A stretch of 64,000 nt of DNA from Marinobacter salsuginis (GCF_009617755.1 NZ_BGZH01000001.1:682001-746000), one strand, 5' to 3'; numbered from the stretch's first letter, positions 41,684 through 54,179 are shown. The notes: a model not told the origin generated them from the letters alone. Made by a program: numbers and translations.

Positions 41684-42988
41684 TCAGTCCTTAATCCGAT
41701 ATTCCGCCGACCGTGCGTGAGCGGTTAAGCCCTCGCCACGTGCCAGAACCGACGCCACACGCCCCATACGATCTGCACCGGCAGCGCTGAAGCCGATAAT
41801 GGAGGACCGTTTCTGGAAGTCGTAGACACCCAGCGGCGAGGAGAACCGAGCTGTGCCGCTGGTAGGCAGCACGTGGTTCGGGCCTGCGCAGTAGTCGCCA
41901 AGGGCTTCTGCGGTGTAACGGCCCATGAAGATAGCGCCTGCGTGACGGATGTCTTGCAGCATGGCTTCGGGGTCTTCAACCGACAGCTCCAGGTGCTCCG
42001 GGGCGATCCGGTTGGACACTTCGGCGGCTTGTTTCAGGTCGGCGACCTGGATCAGCGCAGCGCGGTCGGTCATGGAGGTGCGAATGATGTCAGCACGCTC
42101 CATGGTTGGCAGCAGTTTGTTGATGCTGGTTTCAACGGCGTCCAGGAATTCCGCATCCGGGCTGATCAGGATGGATTGGGCCTGTTCGTCGTGCTCCGCC
42201 TGGGAGAAGAGGTCCATGGCAATCCAGTCGGGATCGGTTTTGCCGTCGCTGATCACGAGGATTTCCGAGGGGCCGGCGATCATGTCGATGCCGACGACGC
42301 CGAAAACTTCGCGCTTGGCGGTGGCGACGAAAATGTTGCCGGGGCCGACGATTTTATCCACTGCCGGGATGGTTTCCGTGCCATAGGCCAGCGCGCCGAC
42401 GGCCTGGGCGCCACCAACGGTAAACACGCGGTCAACACCGGCAATCGCTGCGGAAGCCAGTACCATGTCATTCACCACGCCATCCGGTGTCGGAACAACC
42501 ATCACCACTTCACTGACGCCAGCAACCTTGGCAGGAATAGCATTCATCAGCACCGAGGACGGATAGGCGGCTTTGCCACCGGGCACGTACAGGCCCGCCC
42601 GATCCAGCGGCGTTACCTTCTGGCCGAGCACGGTTCCGTCCTCGTCTTCATACTGCCAGGACTTCTGGTTCTGGCGCTCGTGATAATCACGGATCCGCTC
42701 AGCGGCTTTTTCCAGTGCCGCGCGCTGGTCCTCAGGAATCGCTTCGAGGGCCTGCTGCAATCGACTCTGGTCCATTTCCAGCTCGGCAACGGACCCAATC
42801 TTCAGGCGATCGAACTTTTCGGTAAATTCCAGAACCGCCTGGTCGCCACGGGTTTTCACCTCATGCAAGATATGACGCACCGACTCGTTCACCTGATGAT
42901 CAACGCTGTCGTCCCAGGCCAGCAGTTTGGCCAACGCATCGTTAAAGTCACTTTGGGAAGCGTTCAATCGGGTGATCTTGGCGGTCAT
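41684..42988 (-). CDS. hisD: Histidinol dehydrogenase
   Basis: A 434-residue zinc enzyme carrying out the last two NAD-dependent oxidations of histidine synthesis. Conserved: [67 protein letters not shown] and the catalytic APEHLEL glutamate-histidine pair. It lies between hisG and hisC with only 52 and 3 bases separating them. Confidence 0.96.
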   Translation of the reverse strand: MTAKITRLNASQSDFNDALAKLLAWDDSVDHQVNESVRHILHEVKTRGDQAVLEFTEKFDRLKIGSVAELEMDQSRLQQALEAIPEDQRAALEKAAERIRDYHERQNQKSWQYEDEDGTVLGQKVTPLDRAGLYVPGGKAAYPSSVLMNAIPAKVAGVSEVVMVVPTPDGVVNDMVLASAAIAGVDRVFTVGGAQAVGALAYGTETIPAVDKIVGPGNIFVATAKREVFGVVGIDMIAGPSEILVISDGKTDPDWIAMDLFSQAEHDEQAQSILISPDAEFLDAVETSINKLLPTMERADIIRTSMTDRAALIQVADLKQAAEVSNRIAPEHLELSVEDPEAMLQDIRHAGAIFMGRYTAEALGDYCAGPNHVLPTSGTARFSSPLGVYDFQKRSSIIGFSAAGADRMGRVASVLARGEGLTAHARSAEYRIKD

Positions 42989-43040
42989 ATCTCAAATCCT
43001 GTATGGGATTAACAACTAACTACTGCTGACCGGCTCGAAT

Positions 43041-43682
43041 TCAGAGCCGGCGTTTCTCAACGGCTTCAGACATCTTTTCAATTATGGGGTTGATGCGCTC
43101 GTGTTTCATCTTCATGGACGCGCGATTAACCACCAGTCGGCTGCTGATATGCTCAATCAGCTCTCGGGCCTCGAGGCCGTTTGCCTTAAGCGTGTTGCCG
43201 GTATCCACAATATCGACGATCTCGTCAGCCAGGCCCAGAATCGGAGCCAGCTCCATGGCGCCATAAAGCTTGATGATGTCTGCCTGGCGACCCTGGGCCG
43301 AGTAGTACCGGCGAGCCAGGTTGACGAATTTCGTGGCCACCTTGATACGACCGGCTGGCGGCGTCTGATCTTTCGGGCCGGCGGTCATCAGGCGGCAACG
43401 GGAAATGTTCAGGTCCAGTGGCTCATATAGCCCTTCGCCACCATGCTCCATCAAAACGTCCTTGCCGGTCACGCCGAGGTCGGCACCGCCATACTGAACA
43501 TAGGTCGGCACATCCGTAGCGCGGATGATCAACACCCGGACATTCGGGTCCGTTGTCGGGAAAACCAGTTTGCGGGACTTTTTGACGTCGTCGATCAGCT
43601 CGATGCCCGCATCTGCGAGCAGAGGCAGGGTTTCTTCCAGGATTCGTCCCTTCGACAAGGCGATGGTGATGGAATCTGTCAT
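43041..43682 (-). CDS. hisG: ATP phosphoribosyltransferase, short form
   Basis: A 213-residue HisG of the short (HisGS) type, lacking the C-terminal regulatory domain of the long form. It has [16 protein letters not shown] at the N-terminus, [21 protein letters not shown], and the PRPP-binding [17 protein letters not shown] loop. Short-form enzymes need the HisRS-like subunit HisZ for activity and feedback by histidine; no hisZ is in this window. The ATG at 43682 is chosen by family length, since the longer frame to 43817 overlaps murA. Confidence 0.94.
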   Translation of the reverse strand: MTDSITIALSKGRILEETLPLLADAGIELIDDVKKSRKLVFPTTDPNVRVLIIRATDVPTYVQYGGADLGVTGKDVLMEHGGEGLYEPLDLNISRCRLMTAGPKDQTPPAGRIKVATKFVNLARRYYSAQGRQADIIKLYGAMELAPILGLADEIVDIVDTGNTLKANGLEARELIEHISSRLVVNRASMKMKHERINPIIEKMSEAVEKRRL

Positions 43683-43722
43683 GGATTCTTCCGGTTTCCC
43701 GTATTGTCTGGATGGATATCTT

Positions 43723-45256
<1,534 letters not shown>

Positions 45257-45360
45257 AGAAAATCCTCGGGTGTTTTAAAATCAGGGGCGAGATTGTAACC
45301 AATTCCGGCGCTCGGGTCAGCTTTACTGTCTTGTAAACAGAGGGCCCGAGACCTGAAAAT

Positions 45361-45693
45361 TCAGTGGGGTGCCTGGGAAGTTTCCGGGCGAAAACCCGTA
45401 AGCTGGTCATCCAGGTTGCTCAGGGCCGCCAGAGAAGCCAGTCGACTACTGACACCCCGGAATGACAGGGTAATACCGGTTTGATGCGCCAGGCGCTGCC
45501 AGCAGAGCAGCATAGAGAGCACCACACTGTGGGCGGTGACCAGACCATCGAGGTCGATAACCAGGTTCCCGGATACCGAGCGGATCAGTTTCTCGCCCTC
45601 TATCCGCAAGCTCACCACCGTGTCCGGAGTAACCTCTCCAGACACAATCAGCGCTTCATCGGAAAGCTGAACCCGAGGCACACCTGCCGTCAT
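45361..45693 (-). CDS. mlaB: MlaB, STAS-domain protein of the Mla lipid transporter
   Basis: A 110-residue STAS domain protein (residues 20-100, with LVIDLDGLVTAHSVVLSMLLCWQRLA around the usual regulatory threonine/serine position). MlaB stabilises the MlaFE ATPase complex in the inner membrane. It overlaps mlaC by four bases and ends the mlaFEDCB operon. Confidence 0.85.
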   Translation of the reverse strand: MTAGVPRVQLSDEALIVSGEVTPDTVVSLRIEGEKLIRSVSGNLVIDLDGLVTAHSVVLSMLLCWQRLAHQTGITLSFRGVSSRLASLAALSNLDDQLTGFRPETSQAPH

Positions 45694-46343
45694 GAGTTGT
45701 CCACTTCCCGCTCCAGGTTCAGCGATTCAACGGCATCGCTCCAGCCGTCAATCACCACCTGAATCTGGCCGCGGTTTTCCTCCATTTCCTGGCTGAACCG
45801 ATCCCTGAAGGCCAGACCGATGTTCACGCCCTCAACAATCACGTTTTCCATCAACCATTTGCCTTCGGAGTTCTTGTACATCGAGTAGGTCACCGGGTAA
45901 CGGTTTCCGGATGCGCTGATAACCTCCATCTGAACGGAGGCGCGGTCGTCACTCTGAGGGTTGATGGTCGCTTCTTTGACCTGGATCTCGAAATCTTCGG
46001 CATTGACCAGCGCCTGCGCGTAGCTGTCAAACAGGCTGCGCTTGAACTTGACCACGAATTCGTCCCGCTGCTCGGGCGTGGTCTGCCGGGCGTAACGCCC
46101 CATCACTCGCGCAGCAATGCGACGGAAGTCCACGAAATCCGTCAACGCCTTGTCCATGCTCTCGTAGAATGCTTCCGGATCTCGCTCGTACAGCCCGCGC
46201 TCTTCATTGAGCTTTTCAACGAGCCGCTGGGTGTTTTCATCCACATAGTTCCGGAGATCCTCCGCTTCACCAGCGTGAGCCGGCATAACGAGAACCAGAG
46301 CCATCAGAAGGCCAAGCAGAATGTGGTGTTTTAGTGCAAACAT
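45690..46343 (-). CDS. mlaC: MlaC, periplasmic phospholipid shuttle
   Basis: A 217-residue periplasmic lipid carrier with a signal peptide (HILLGLLMALVLVMPAHAGEA). The family stretch DFVDFRRIAARVMGRYARQTTPEQRDEFVVKFKRSLFDSYAQAL and the C-terminal VNIGLAFRDRFSQEM are present. It shuttles phospholipids between MlaA at the outer membrane and MlaFEDB at the inner membrane. Confidence 0.93.
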   Translation of the reverse strand: MFALKHHILLGLLMALVLVMPAHAGEAEDLRNYVDENTQRLVEKLNEERGLYERDPEAFYESMDKALTDFVDFRRIAARVMGRYARQTTPEQRDEFVVKFKRSLFDSYAQALVNAEDFEIQVKEATINPQSDDRASVQMEVISASGNRYPVTYSMYKNSEGKWLMENVIVEGVNIGLAFRDRFSQEMEENRGQIQVVIDGWSDAVESLNLEREVDNS

Positions 46344-46375
46344 CAGGATCTCCTGTTAAATCTTCCCGGCCCGAG

Positions 46376-46825
46376 TCAGCGGCCCGATGCAAAGTTGCTG
46401 ATCAATCGCTCCAGGTTCATGGCCGACTGCGTTGAATAGAAGGTATCGCCTTCCTTCAGCGAATCCATCTCGGCCCCGATCGATATATCAATGTACTGTT
46501 CACCGAGCAGGCCGGATGTACGTATAACTGCGGAACTGTCCGAGGGGATATTGTCGACGTCCGAGTGAATCGACATTTCCACCCGCGCCTGAAATGTCTC
46601 TTTGTTCAGGCTAATGGATTCAATGGTGCCCACGGTCACCCCTGCCATGGAGACTCGCCCCCGTGGCGTAAGCCCACCGGTATCGTTGAAATTGGCGTAG
46701 ATCGTGTAGGTGCTGTCGGCCGACTTCGGCGACAGCCCGCTCACCTGCAATGCGAGGAAAAGCAGCGCCGCGCAGCCTGCGATCATGAACAGCCCAACGA
46801 TGATTTCAGTGGTTCTCTGTGCCAT
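46376..46825 (-). CDS. mlaD: MlaD, membrane-anchored MCE-domain protein
   Basis: A 149-residue protein with an N-terminal membrane anchor (EIIVGLFMIAGCAALLFLALQV) and one MCE domain (GLTPRGRVSMAGVTVGTIESISL and TSGLLGEQYIDISIG). It forms the hexameric periplasmic ring of the Mla transporter. I chose ATG 46825 (MAQRTTE), which has GGAG just upstream. A frame to 46873 overlaps mlaE and has no family match. Confidence 0.93.
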   Translation of the reverse strand: MAQRTTEIIVGLFMIAGCAALLFLALQVSGLSPKSADSTYTIYANFNDTGGLTPRGRVSMAGVTVGTIESISLNKETFQARVEMSIHSDVDNIPSDSSAVIRTSGLLGEQYIDISIGAEMDSLKEGDTFYSTQSAMNLERLISNFASGR

Positions 46826-46859
46826 TTCCGGCTCCGGTATTCTCTCGTTAATCGATGAT

Positions 46860-47642
46860 TCAGAAATCGCCAAACATCACAGCGGTCAGCACAAAATCCA
46901 GCCCCAGCACGGCCAGCGAGGAGTACACCACGGTTTTGGTGGTCGCCGAACTGATACCTGCCGAGGTCGGCACACAGTCATAACCCTGATAAACCGCGAT
47001 CCAGGCGCAGACAAAGCCGAAAACAACGCTTTTAATGACGCCGTTCAGGACGTCATCCACAAAATCCACCGACGACTGCATGTTGCCCCAGAAGGAACCT
47101 TCAAACACGCCTAGCCAGTCTACACCCACCAGCATTCCGCCCCAGATACCGACCACCGAGAAAATCACGGCAAGCACCGGCATGGCGATAAACCCGGCCC
47201 AGAGCCGGGGCGCAATAACCCGCCGCAGCGGGTCCACGCCCATCATCTCCATGCTGGACAGTTGCTCGGTGGCTTTCATCAGACCGATCTCAGCTGTCAG
47301 CGCCGAGCCCGCCCGGCCCGCAAACAATAGCGCAGTCACAACAGGCCCGAGTTCACGCACCAGAGTCAGGGCTATCATCTGACCGATGGCCGCTTCAGAA
47401 CCGTAATCACTCAGGATCGTATACCCCTGCAACCCGAGGACCATGCCAATAAACAGACCGGACACCACGATGATGGCCAGGGACAGCACACCAACAGCGT
47501 AAAGCTGTTTCAGCAGGAGCGGGAAACCGGTGGCCGGCCTGGGCACCCCTCCCAGAACGCCCGCCAGGAAACGACCGGATCGGCCGAATGAGGAGACTAT
47601 ATCAAGCCCGAGACGACCGAAGGACGCAATTCTTTCGATCAA
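46860..47642 (-). CDS. mlaE: MlaE, permease of the Mla lipid ABC transporter
   Basis: A 260-residue permease with about five to six membrane segments and the MlaE signature [50 protein letters not shown]. It sits in the inner membrane with MlaF, MlaB and MlaD. Its start overlaps the mlaF stop by four bases. Confidence 0.95.
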   Translation of the reverse strand: MIERIASFGRLGLDIVSSFGRSGRFLAGVLGGVPRPATGFPLLLKQLYAVGVLSLAIIVVSGLFIGMVLGLQGYTILSDYGSEAAIGQMIALTLVRELGPVVTALLFAGRAGSALTAEIGLMKATEQLSSMEMMGVDPLRRVIAPRLWAGFIAMPVLAVIFSVVGIWGGMLVGVDWLGVFEGSFWGNMQSSVDFVDDVLNGVIKSVVFGFVCAWIAVYQGYDCVPTSAGISSATTKTVVYSSLAVLGLDFVLTAVMFGDF

Positions 47643-48451
47643 GAGGCACCCCCGGACAACCCGAAGTCCTGAGCGGCGCCATCCGCGGGGTAATGGAACG
47701 GCACCGGGCCGTCTGGCTGCCCCTGGAGGAACTGCTGCACCTGCCCGGAGGGATGGGCCCGCAACTCTTCCGGCGTGCCTTCACCGATCACCTTGCCGTC
47801 CGAGATGATGCAGGCGTGATGGCAGATGCTCAGGGACTCGGGCACGTCGTGGGAGACCAGCACGCTGGTCAGCCCCATGGAACCGTTCAGATCACGGATC
47901 AGCTTGACCAGAACGCCCATGGCAATCGGGTCCTGGCCCGCAAATGGCTCGTCGTACATGATCAGCTCCGGATCGAGGGCAATGCTTCGGGCCAGAGCCA
48001 CGCGGCGGGTCATGCCTCCGGACAATTCCGAGGGCATCAACTGTCGGGCACCACGCAACCCAACGGCTTCCAGCTTCATCAGGACGATGTCGCGAATCAT
48101 GTCTTCCGGAAGTTTTGTATGAACCCGAAGCGGGAAGGCGACGTTCTCGAACACGCTCAGATCCGTAAACAGTGCCCCACTCTGGAACAGCATGCCCATC
48201 TTTTCGCGGAGGCTGTAGAGGGCCTTACGCTTGAGCTTCGGGACCTCATGACCATCCACCACGATACTGCCGGAATCCGGCTTGAGCTGACCACCAATGA
48301 GGCGCAGTAGTGTGGTTTTACCGGTTCCGCTGGGCCCCATGATCGCGGTAATCTTTCCGCGCGGAATGTCCAGGCTGACACCGTCGAAGATACGGCGCCC
48401 GGAGCGGGAGAACACGACATCCTTGAGCGATATGTAAGCCGGCGAATTCAT
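47639..48451 (-). CDS. mlaF: MlaF, ATPase of the Mla lipid ABC transporter
   Basis: A 270-residue ABC ATPase with Walker [13 protein letters not shown] loop FQSGALF, signature [19 protein letters not shown] and Walker [14 protein letters not shown]. It powers phospholipid movement across the envelope and keeps the outer leaflet free of phospholipid. It is the first gene of mlaFEDCB-ibaG and is divergent from kdsD. Confidence 0.95.
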   Translation of the reverse strand: MNSPAYISLKDVVFSRSGRRIFDGVSLDIPRGKITAIMGPSGTGKTTLLRLIGGQLKPDSGSIVVDGHEVPKLKRKALYSLREKMGMLFQSGALFTDLSVFENVAFPLRVHTKLPEDMIRDIVLMKLEAVGLRGARQLMPSELSGGMTRRVALARSIALDPELIMYDEPFAGQDPIAMGVLVKLIRDLNGSMGLTSVLVSHDVPESLSICHHACIISDGKVIGEGTPEELRAHPSGQVQQFLQGQPDGPVPFHYPADGAAQDFGLSGGAS

Positions 48452-48586
48452 AGTCCTTACCTTTCAAAGAGGGGCTACATTATGCCAAGGAGCGTTCAAG
48501 CTCAATCCAAACAGCCCAAAATGTACTGATAGCAATGATCAGTTTGACTGAACTTTCGGTAAGCGGGCATCGTTGCCGGGTGGAAA

Positions 48587-48595
48587 TGGTATACT
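48587..48595 (+). promoter_or_regulatory. Extended -10 promoter of the kdsD-lpt unit
   Basis: TGGTATACT (TGnTATACT) is a good extended -10 element at 48587-48595, without a clear -35. It predicts a start near 48602 and a leader of about 38 nt to ATG 48640, which argues against the longer upstream kdsD frame. Confidence 0.55.
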
Positions 48596-48639
48596 CTGCC
48601 CAACATTTTCAATGTCCCGACAGCCAGGCCCAAAGCCCG

Positions 48640-49620
48640 ATGACCGAACCGACACCTAACGATTTCCGATCCTCTGCCATACGCGCCATCCGCATCGAGC
48701 GCGACGCCATTGATGCCCTTGAGAACCGGATCGACGACCAGTTCACCCGGGCCTGCGAAGTCATCATGAACTGCAAGGGCCGCGTGGTGGTGACCGGCAT
48801 GGGAAAATCCGGCCACATCGGCAACAAGATTGCGGCCACCCTGGCAAGTACCGGCACGCCCTCTTTTTTCGTGCATCCCGGCGAGGCAAGCCACGGTGAC
48901 ATGGGCATGATCACGCCTCAGGATGTGGTGATTGCGATCTCCAACAGTGGCAGCACCAGCGAGGTGGTCACCATTCTGCCGCTGATCAAACGCATGGGTG
49001 CCCCCCTGATCAGCATGACAGGCAATGCCAGCTCCATCCTGGCCCGGGAAGCCGTCGCCAACCTGGACGTCAGCGTGATGGTGGAAGCCTGCCCCCTGGG
49101 CCTTGCCCCCACCTCCTCGACAACGGCCACCCTGGTCATGGGCGACGCTCTTGCAGTTGCCCTGCTCGAAGCTCGCGGCTTCAGTGCCGAGGATTTTGCC
49201 TTCTCGCACCCCGGCGGCAGCTTGGGGCGCCGGCTTCTGCTCCGGGTATCCGACATCATGCACACAGGTGACCAGATTCCGGTCGTCAACGAGAGCACAC
49301 TTCTCAGTGGCGCACTCCTGGAAATCTCCCGCAAGGGGCTTGGCATGACCACCGTCGTCAATCAGGAGGGCACCCTCACCGGAATATTTACGGACGGTGA
49401 CCTGCGCCGGACCCTGGATCGGTCAGTGGACATTCATAGTACCCCCATCAGCGAGGTGATGACCCGGAATGGCAAAACCATTCAGGCCGATCATCTTGCG
49501 GCGGAAGCGCTCAATATCATGGAGGAAATGAAGATCAATGCCCTGCCGGTGACGGACGACGCAGGTGCTCTGGTTGGCGCCATCAACATGCATGACCTGC
49601 TGCGGGCCGGCGTAATCTAA
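48640..49620 (+). CDS. kdsD: KdsD, D-arabinose 5-phosphate isomerase
   Basis: A 326-residue protein: a SIS sugar-isomerase domain (VVVTGMGKSGHIGNKIAATLASTGTPSFFVHPGEASHGDMGM near residue 50) and two C-terminal CBS domains (about 205-325). It converts ribulose 5-phosphate to arabinose 5-phosphate for KDO synthesis. It starts the conserved kdsD-kdsC-lptC-lptA-lptB-rpoN-hpf cluster. The start at 48640 agrees with the promoter and family length. Confidence 0.95.
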   Translation: MTEPTPNDFRSSAIRAIRIERDAIDALENRIDDQFTRACEVIMNCKGRVVVTGMGKSGHIGNKIAATLASTGTPSFFVHPGEASHGDMGMITPQDVVIAISNSGSTSEVVTILPLIKRMGAPLISMTGNASSILAREAVANLDVSVMVEACPLGLAPTSSTTATLVMGDALAVALLEARGFSAEDFAFSHPGGSLGRRLLLRVSDIMHTGDQIPVVNESTLLSGALLEISRKGLGMTTVVNQEGTLTGIFTDGDLRRTLDRSVDIHSTPISEVMTRNGKTIQADHLAAEALNIMEEMKINALPVTDDAGALVGAINMHDLLRAGVI

Positions 49621-49642
49621 GGGCTATGGGGAGCTATGTGAT

Positions 49643-50191
49643 ATGACGCACCAATGGCCGAACTCCTTGCTTACAAAGGCTGCCAGAATCCGACTGATTG
49701 CCCTCGATGTCGACGGCATTATGAGCGATGGCAAGCTTTACTTCAGCGCCAACGGCGATGAACTGAAGGCATTCAACATCCTCGACGGCCTGGGGTTGAA
49801 ACAGCTTATGGCAGCCGGCATTACCGTCGCCGTTATTACCGGCCGGCAGTCGCCGCTGACTGAGAAACGGATGCGGGATCTTGGCATACCTCACCTTATG
49901 CAGGGGCGCGAAGATAAGAAAGTGGCCCTGCAGGAGCTTGTCAGCACCATGGACATTGGACCGGAAGCCATCGCCTATATGGGCGACGATTTGCCTGACC
50001 TGCCGGCACTAAGGTTCGCCGGGCTCGGCATCACCGTACCCAACGGTTACTGGCTGGTGCAGCAACATGCCGACTACTGCACCCACGCTCGAGGCGGAGA
50101 AGGTGCGGTGCGGGAAGCCTGCGATCTGCTGCTTACCGCCCACGGCAAGCTTGATTCTACACTGGCACCCTATCTGGAGCCCGAGGCGTGA
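49643..50191 (+). CDS. kdsC: KdsC, KDO 8-phosphate phosphatase
   Basis: A 182-residue C0-type HAD phosphatase with the nucleophile motif LIALDVDGIMSDG (Asp at about 20), the second motif VITGRQS and the metal-binding MGDDLPDLPAL. It removes phosphate from KDO 8-phosphate. Its stop overlaps the GTG start of lptC (GTGA). Confidence 0.95.
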   Translation: MTHQWPNSLLTKAARIRLIALDVDGIMSDGKLYFSANGDELKAFNILDGLGLKQLMAAGITVAVITGRQSPLTEKRMRDLGIPHLMQGREDKKVALQELVSTMDIGPEAIAYMGDDLPDLPALRFAGLGITVPNGYWLVQQHADYCTHARGGEGAVREACDLLLTAHGKLDSTLAPYLEPEA

Positions 50192-50772
50192 ACTGGCTAC
50201 CGGACCGGCCCTGGCTGCGAACCCTGGCGCTGGCTGGCACCGTTGTGGCAGCCGTCTTTTTGCTCTGGCAAAGCGATGAGCCGCCGGTCATCGATGATGA
50301 GGCAGCGGCGCTGAGGGGCGATGCCGAGCCGGACGGCTTTGTGGTGAATGGTCGGTACACTTCCTTCGACGAATCAGGGAACCTGAAGATCCGGTTCTCC
50401 AGCCCTCGCATCGAACAGTTCGAGGAAGGCAACCTGGCTACCATGGACTCTCCCCGTGCCGAACTCTATGGCGGCGACGGCGCCCTACCCTGGATTGTTG
50501 AAGCCGAGAATGGCAGCCTGCTACAGAACCAGAACCTGGTGTACCTGACGGACAATGTCCGGATTCAGCGCACGATTGGAGAACGGGACGCCACCCTGAC
50601 AACATCAACCCTGACCCTGGATAACGACCGGGGCATGGTATATACAGATGCACCCGTAGAAATACGCGACGTTACCGGTATTACCCGGGCCACGGGCATG
50701 AAAGCGTGGATAGACGAGCGGATTCTGGAACTGAACTCCCAGGTGGAAGGACGCTATGAAACCGGAAACTAA
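50188..50772 (+). CDS. lptC: LptC, inner-membrane LPS export bridge protein
   Basis: A 194-residue protein with one N-terminal membrane segment (TLALAGTVVAAVFLLW) and a periplasmic beta-jellyroll domain with the family pattern YTSFDESGNLKIRFSSPRIEQF and TLTLDNDRGMVYTDAPVEI. It connects LptBFG to LptA. GTG start is coupled to kdsC and the end overlaps lptA by 17 bases. Confidence 0.92.
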   Translation: MNWLPDRPWLRTLALAGTVVAAVFLLWQSDEPPVIDDEAAALRGDAEPDGFVVNGRYTSFDESGNLKIRFSSPRIEQFEEGNLATMDSPRAELYGGDGALPWIVEAENGSLLQNQNLVYLTDNVRIQRTIGERDATLTTSTLTLDNDRGMVYTDAPVEIRDVTGITRATGMKAWIDERILELNSQVEGRYETGN

Positions 50773-51322
50773 CCGATACCGGCGCTTGCTGGTTGCCCTG
50801 CTGACAGCCGCGATGATCGGCCCGGCGGCGGCTTTCGACCTTGATTCCGACACCCCCATCAAGGTTACCGCAGACAATGCACGCCTCGATGACGGTCAGG
50901 GCATTGCCACCTACACCGGGGATGTAGAACTTGAGCAGGGCACCACTCGGCTGAACGCGGACCGGGTGGTCCTCTATCGCTCCGAGGACGGGCTGAGCCG
51001 GATCGAAGCCTCCGGCACCCCGGCCAGATACCGGCAGCCGGCGCGAGAGGGCGAAGGAGAAACCGATGCACGCGCCCTGAACATTACCTGGTCAGCCACC
51101 GACAGTCGGCTGACCTTTGAACGGGAAGCAGTCATCGAGCAGAATGGCAACCTGTTCCGTGGCGACGTCATTCATTATGATACCGCCGGCCGGGTAGTGA
51201 CCGCTGAAGGCGGCGGAGACACGGGCGAAGGCAGCGGCCGGGTAGAGATGGTGATTCAGCCACGCAGCGCCGACAGACGCACTGACAGACAGGAAACCGA
51301 TGGCAGTTCTGAGAGCCAGTAA
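50756..51322 (+). CDS. lptA: LptA, periplasmic LPS transport protein
   Basis: A 188-residue protein with a signal peptide ([19 protein letters not shown]) and an OstA-like beta-jellyroll ([42 protein letters not shown]). It forms the periplasmic bridge between LptC and LptD. It overlaps lptC and lptB, so translation is coupled. Confidence 0.94.
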   Translation: MKPETNRYRRLLVALLTAAMIGPAAAFDLDSDTPIKVTADNARLDDGQGIATYTGDVELEQGTTRLNADRVVLYRSEDGLSRIEASGTPARYRQPAREGEGETDARALNITWSATDSRLTFEREAVIEQNGNLFRGDVIHYDTAGRVVTAEGGGDTGEGSGRVEMVIQPRSADRRTDRQETDGSSESQ

Positions 51323-52025
51323 CCTGGCAAAGAGTTACAAGCAGAAAAAAGTGGTGATCGATGTTTCCCTGGAAATTCGCAGTGGGGAGATAGTGGGGCT
51401 GCTTGGCCCCAACGGCGCCGGGAAAACCACCTGCTTCTACATGATCGTCGGGCTGGTCCCTGCCGATCGTGGCCGTATCACCATCGACAGCCGGGATATT
51501 ACGCCACTGCCGATGCACGGACGCGCCCAGCAAGGCATCGGATACCTGCCCCAGGAAGCCTCGGTGTTCCGTAAATTGTCGGTACGCGACAACATCATGG
51601 CGATCCTCGAAACCCGTCGGGGGCTGGGCAAAGCGGATCGAGAGAAAAAACTCGAGGAGTTGTTGGAAGAATTCCACATAACCCATATCCGGGACAGCGT
51701 TGGGATGGCCCTATCGGGCGGTGAACGGCGACGGGTGGAAATTGCCCGGGCGCTGGCCATGGAACCGGCCTTCATACTTCTGGATGAGCCCTTCGCCGGT
51801 GTCGATCCGATATCCGTAAGCGATATCAAGCACATCATCCGGCATCTGCGTGACAAGGGTATTGGCGTACTGATTACCGATCATAACGTGCGAGAGACCC
51901 TGGACATCTGCGAGAACGCCTACATTGTCTCCGGAGGCCACATCATCGCCTCCGGCAATGCCGATGCGATCCTGGCCAACCAGCAAGTCAAGGAAGTCTA
52001 CCTGGGCGATGAATTCAGGCTGTGA
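51300..52025 (+). CDS. lptB: LptB, ATPase of the LPS ABC transporter
   Basis: A 241-residue ABC ATPase: Walker [15 protein letters not shown]-loop [10 protein letters not shown], signature [20 protein letters not shown], Walker [17 protein letters not shown] and the switch histidine in [10 protein letters not shown]. It energises LPS extraction from the inner membrane. It overlaps lptA by 23 bases. Confidence 0.96.
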   Translation: MAVLRASNLAKSYKQKKVVIDVSLEIRSGEIVGLLGPNGAGKTTCFYMIVGLVPADRGRITIDSRDITPLPMHGRAQQGIGYLPQEASVFRKLSVRDNIMAILETRRGLGKADREKKLEELLEEFHITHIRDSVGMALSGGERRRVEIARALAMEPAFILLDEPFAGVDPISVSDIKHIIRHLRDKGIGVLITDHNVRETLDICENAYIVSGGHIIASGNADAILANQQVKEVYLGDEFRL

Positions 52026-52182
52026 CACCGAAAGGCTCATTGTTTTGATGACCTGTAGCAAGTAAACTCGGCAAAGAACTTGCTAGGGTAAAATAAAACG
52101 ACGGCAAGTAACCGGCATATATAGAATTTTTCACGACTTATGACACAAAGCGCTGATGAGTGACGGATCCTGAACCATGGTT

Positions 52183-53703
52183 ATGAAAGCCTCCTTACAG
52201 TTAAAGCTGGGTCAGAGCCTGACCATGACGCCCCAGCTGCAACAGGCGATCCGGCTTCTCCAGCTCTCCACCCTCGACCTCCAACAGGAAATCCAGCAGG
52301 CACTGGAATCCAACCCCATGCTGGAGACATCCGAGGACGATGATCAGGCTGACGCAACCTCCGAGAACGACGAGCGCGAGACTAGCGAGAAAGAATCCGC
52401 GGCCGAGTCAGCGCCGGAACCTTCGAGCGACTGGGACGAATCAGAGAACGGCCCGGACTGGTCCTCCGAGAACGACATTCCGGACAACATTCCGGACGAC
52501 CTGCCGGTAGACACCGCTTGGGACGACATCTACCAGTCCGCGCCCGCGCCGGCCGCCCGCAACGACGACGAGAACGATCACGATTTCGAGACCCGCAACT
52601 CGCCCACCGAAACACTTCAGGATCACTTGGAATGGCAGCTCAATCTGACCCCGCTGAGTGAACGGGACCAGGCCATTGCCCATGCCCTGATGGACGCTGT
52701 GGATGAGCGCGGCTATCTCACCAGCCCTCTGGAAGAAATCCACGCCGGACTGCTGGATGAGAACGAGGAAGACCCTCTGGAACTGGATGAAGTGGAAGCC
52801 GTCTTGCACCGCCTCCAGCACTTTGATCCGCCAGGGGTGTTTGCCCGGGATCTGCAGGAATGCCTGCTGATCCAGCTCAACCAGCTACCACCCGAGACGC
52901 CCTGGCTGGCCCAGGCGCGACTGGTGATTACCCACTACATCAATCTGCTGGGCAACCGTGACTACGCCCAGTTGCTGCGGCGCAGCCGTCTGAAAGAAGA
53001 CCAGTTGCGAGAGGTTCTGGCTCTGATCACCGGCCTTAACCCGCGGCCGGGCGACGTGATTGATCGCGCCGAACCCGACTATGTCATTCCGGACGTTATC
53101 GTTCGCAAGCACAATGGCCGCTGGCGTGTTGAGCTGAATCCGGAAATTGCCCCGCGCATTCGGGTGAATGCCAGCTATGCTTCACTTATAAGGCGTGCGG
53201 ACAGCAGTGCCGACAACACCTACCTGCGTGATCAGTTGCAGGAGGCCAAGTGGTTTATCAAGAGCCTGCAGAGCCGCAATGAGACCCTGTTGAAAGTGGC
53301 GACCCGTATTGTCGAACACCAGCAGGGATTCCTGGATCACGGCGAAGAAGCCATGAAGCCGCTGATTCTTTCAGACATCGCCCAGGCGGTAGAAATGCAT
53401 GAATCGACGATTTCACGGGTAACCACCCAAAAATACATGCATACCCCCAGGGGCATTTTCGAATTGAAATATTTCTTCTCCAGCCACGTCAGCACTGACG
53501 AGGGCGGTGAATGCTCCTCCACGGCCATCCGGGCGATGATCAAGAAGCTGATTGCTGCGGAAACGCCCAAAAAGCCGTTGAGCGACAGTAAAATTGCAGC
53601 CATGCTAGGAGAACAGGGAATCAAGGTTGCGCGACGCACCGTTGCCAAGTACCGGGAGGCCATGCACATTCCGCCGTCCAACGAGCGCAAGCGGCTGGTC
53701 TGA
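52183..53703 (+). CDS. rpoN: RpoN, RNA polymerase sigma-54 factor
   Basis: A 506-residue sigma-54 with the glutamine-rich region I ([23 protein letters not shown]), an acidic region II (about residues 50-120), the core-binding domain and the C-terminal DNA-binding domain with the RpoN box [10 protein letters not shown]. It needs AAA+ activators and should read the two pilin promoters of this window. ATG 52183 matches the Pseudomonas start; an ATG two codons upstream (52177) is possible. A 157-base gap separates it from lptB. Confidence 0.96.
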   Translation: MKASLQLKLGQSLTMTPQLQQAIRLLQLSTLDLQQEIQQALESNPMLETSEDDDQADATSENDERETSEKESAAESAPEPSSDWDESENGPDWSSENDIPDNIPDDLPVDTAWDDIYQSAPAPAARNDDENDHDFETRNSPTETLQDHLEWQLNLTPLSERDQAIAHALMDAVDERGYLTSPLEEIHAGLLDENEEDPLELDEVEAVLHRLQHFDPPGVFARDLQECLLIQLNQLPPETPWLAQARLVITHYINLLGNRDYAQLLRRSRLKEDQLREVLALITGLNPRPGDVIDRAEPDYVIPDVIVRKHNGRWRVELNPEIAPRIRVNASYASLIRRADSSADNTYLRDQLQEAKWFIKSLQSRNETLLKVATRIVEHQQGFLDHGEEAMKPLILSDIAQAVEMHESTISRVTTQKYMHTPRGIFELKYFFSSHVSTDEGGECSSTAIRAMIKKLIAAETPKKPLSDSKIAAMLGEQGIKVARRTVAKYREAMHIPPSNERKRLV

Positions 53704-53736
53704 ATACCCTGGTGCGGGACGCAACACCGTATTCGC

Positions 53737-53780
53737 CGGCGCACAATGCGCCAGCACCCAGACCGGCTCCCGGGAGCCGG
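53737..53780 (+). other. Two hairpins between rpoN and hpf
   Basis: GGCGCA-CAA-TGCGCC (about 53739-53753) and the perfect 18-base palindrome CCGGCTCCCGGGAGCCGG (53763-53780) lie in the 100-base gap just upstream of the hpf ribosome site (AGGAG, 53792). No T run follows, so they are not intrinsic terminators. They may stabilise the hpf message or modulate read-through. Confidence 0.5.
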
Positions 53781-53803
53781 CACGATGACAACAGGAGACG
53801 CCT

Positions 53804-54112
53804 ATGCAACTCAATATTTCAGGCCATCACGTAGAACTGACTCCCGCACTGAAAGATTACGTTTCAGAGAAGTTCGAAAAGCTCGAGCGTCACTTCGACC
53901 ACATCAGTAACTGCCAGGTGACCCTGGAAGTGGAAAAGGTGCGCCAGATTGCGGAAGCCACGTTGCACGTGGTTGGTGGTGAGATTCACGCAAAGGCAGA
54001 AAACGAGGACATGTACGCAGCCATCGATGCCCTGATCGATAAACTGGACCGCCAGATCCTCAAGCACAAGGAAAAGAATGTAGACCGGATGCACGGAAAC
54101 GGCTCTCGCTAA
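53804..54112 (+). CDS. hpf: HPF, ribosome hibernation promoting factor (short form)
   Basis: A 102-residue beta-alpha-beta-beta-beta-alpha protein of the YfiA/HPF family: MQLNISGHHVELTPALKDYVSEKFEKLERHFDHI, EATLHVVGGEIHAKAENEDMYAAIDALIDKLDRQILKHKEK. It binds the 30S decoding centre and promotes 100S ribosome dimers in resting cells. It is the last gene before a terminator. Confidence 0.95.
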   Translation: MQLNISGHHVELTPALKDYVSEKFEKLERHFDHISNCQVTLEVEKVRQIAEATLHVVGGEIHAKAENEDMYAAIDALIDKLDRQILKHKEKNVDRMHGNGSR

Positions 54113-54143
54113 CTGGCTGTTTTCATGCAAGTCATCTAATCGA

Positions 54144-54179
54144 GCTGCGACATGAACAACGTGTCGCAGCCTTTTTTTT
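54144..54179 (+). terminator. Rho-independent terminator after hpf
   Basis: GCTGCGACA and TGTCGCAGC are perfectly complementary over nine bases, with a nine-base loop and a run of eight T at 54172-54179. It ends the rpoN-hpf transcript only 20 bases before the ptsN start. Confidence 0.92.

Noticed and set aside
52080..52130. Candidate rpoN promoter around TAAAAT and TATATAGAAT upstream of rpoN.
   Set aside because: -10-like words occur but none has an acceptable -35 or extended -10 at the right spacing.
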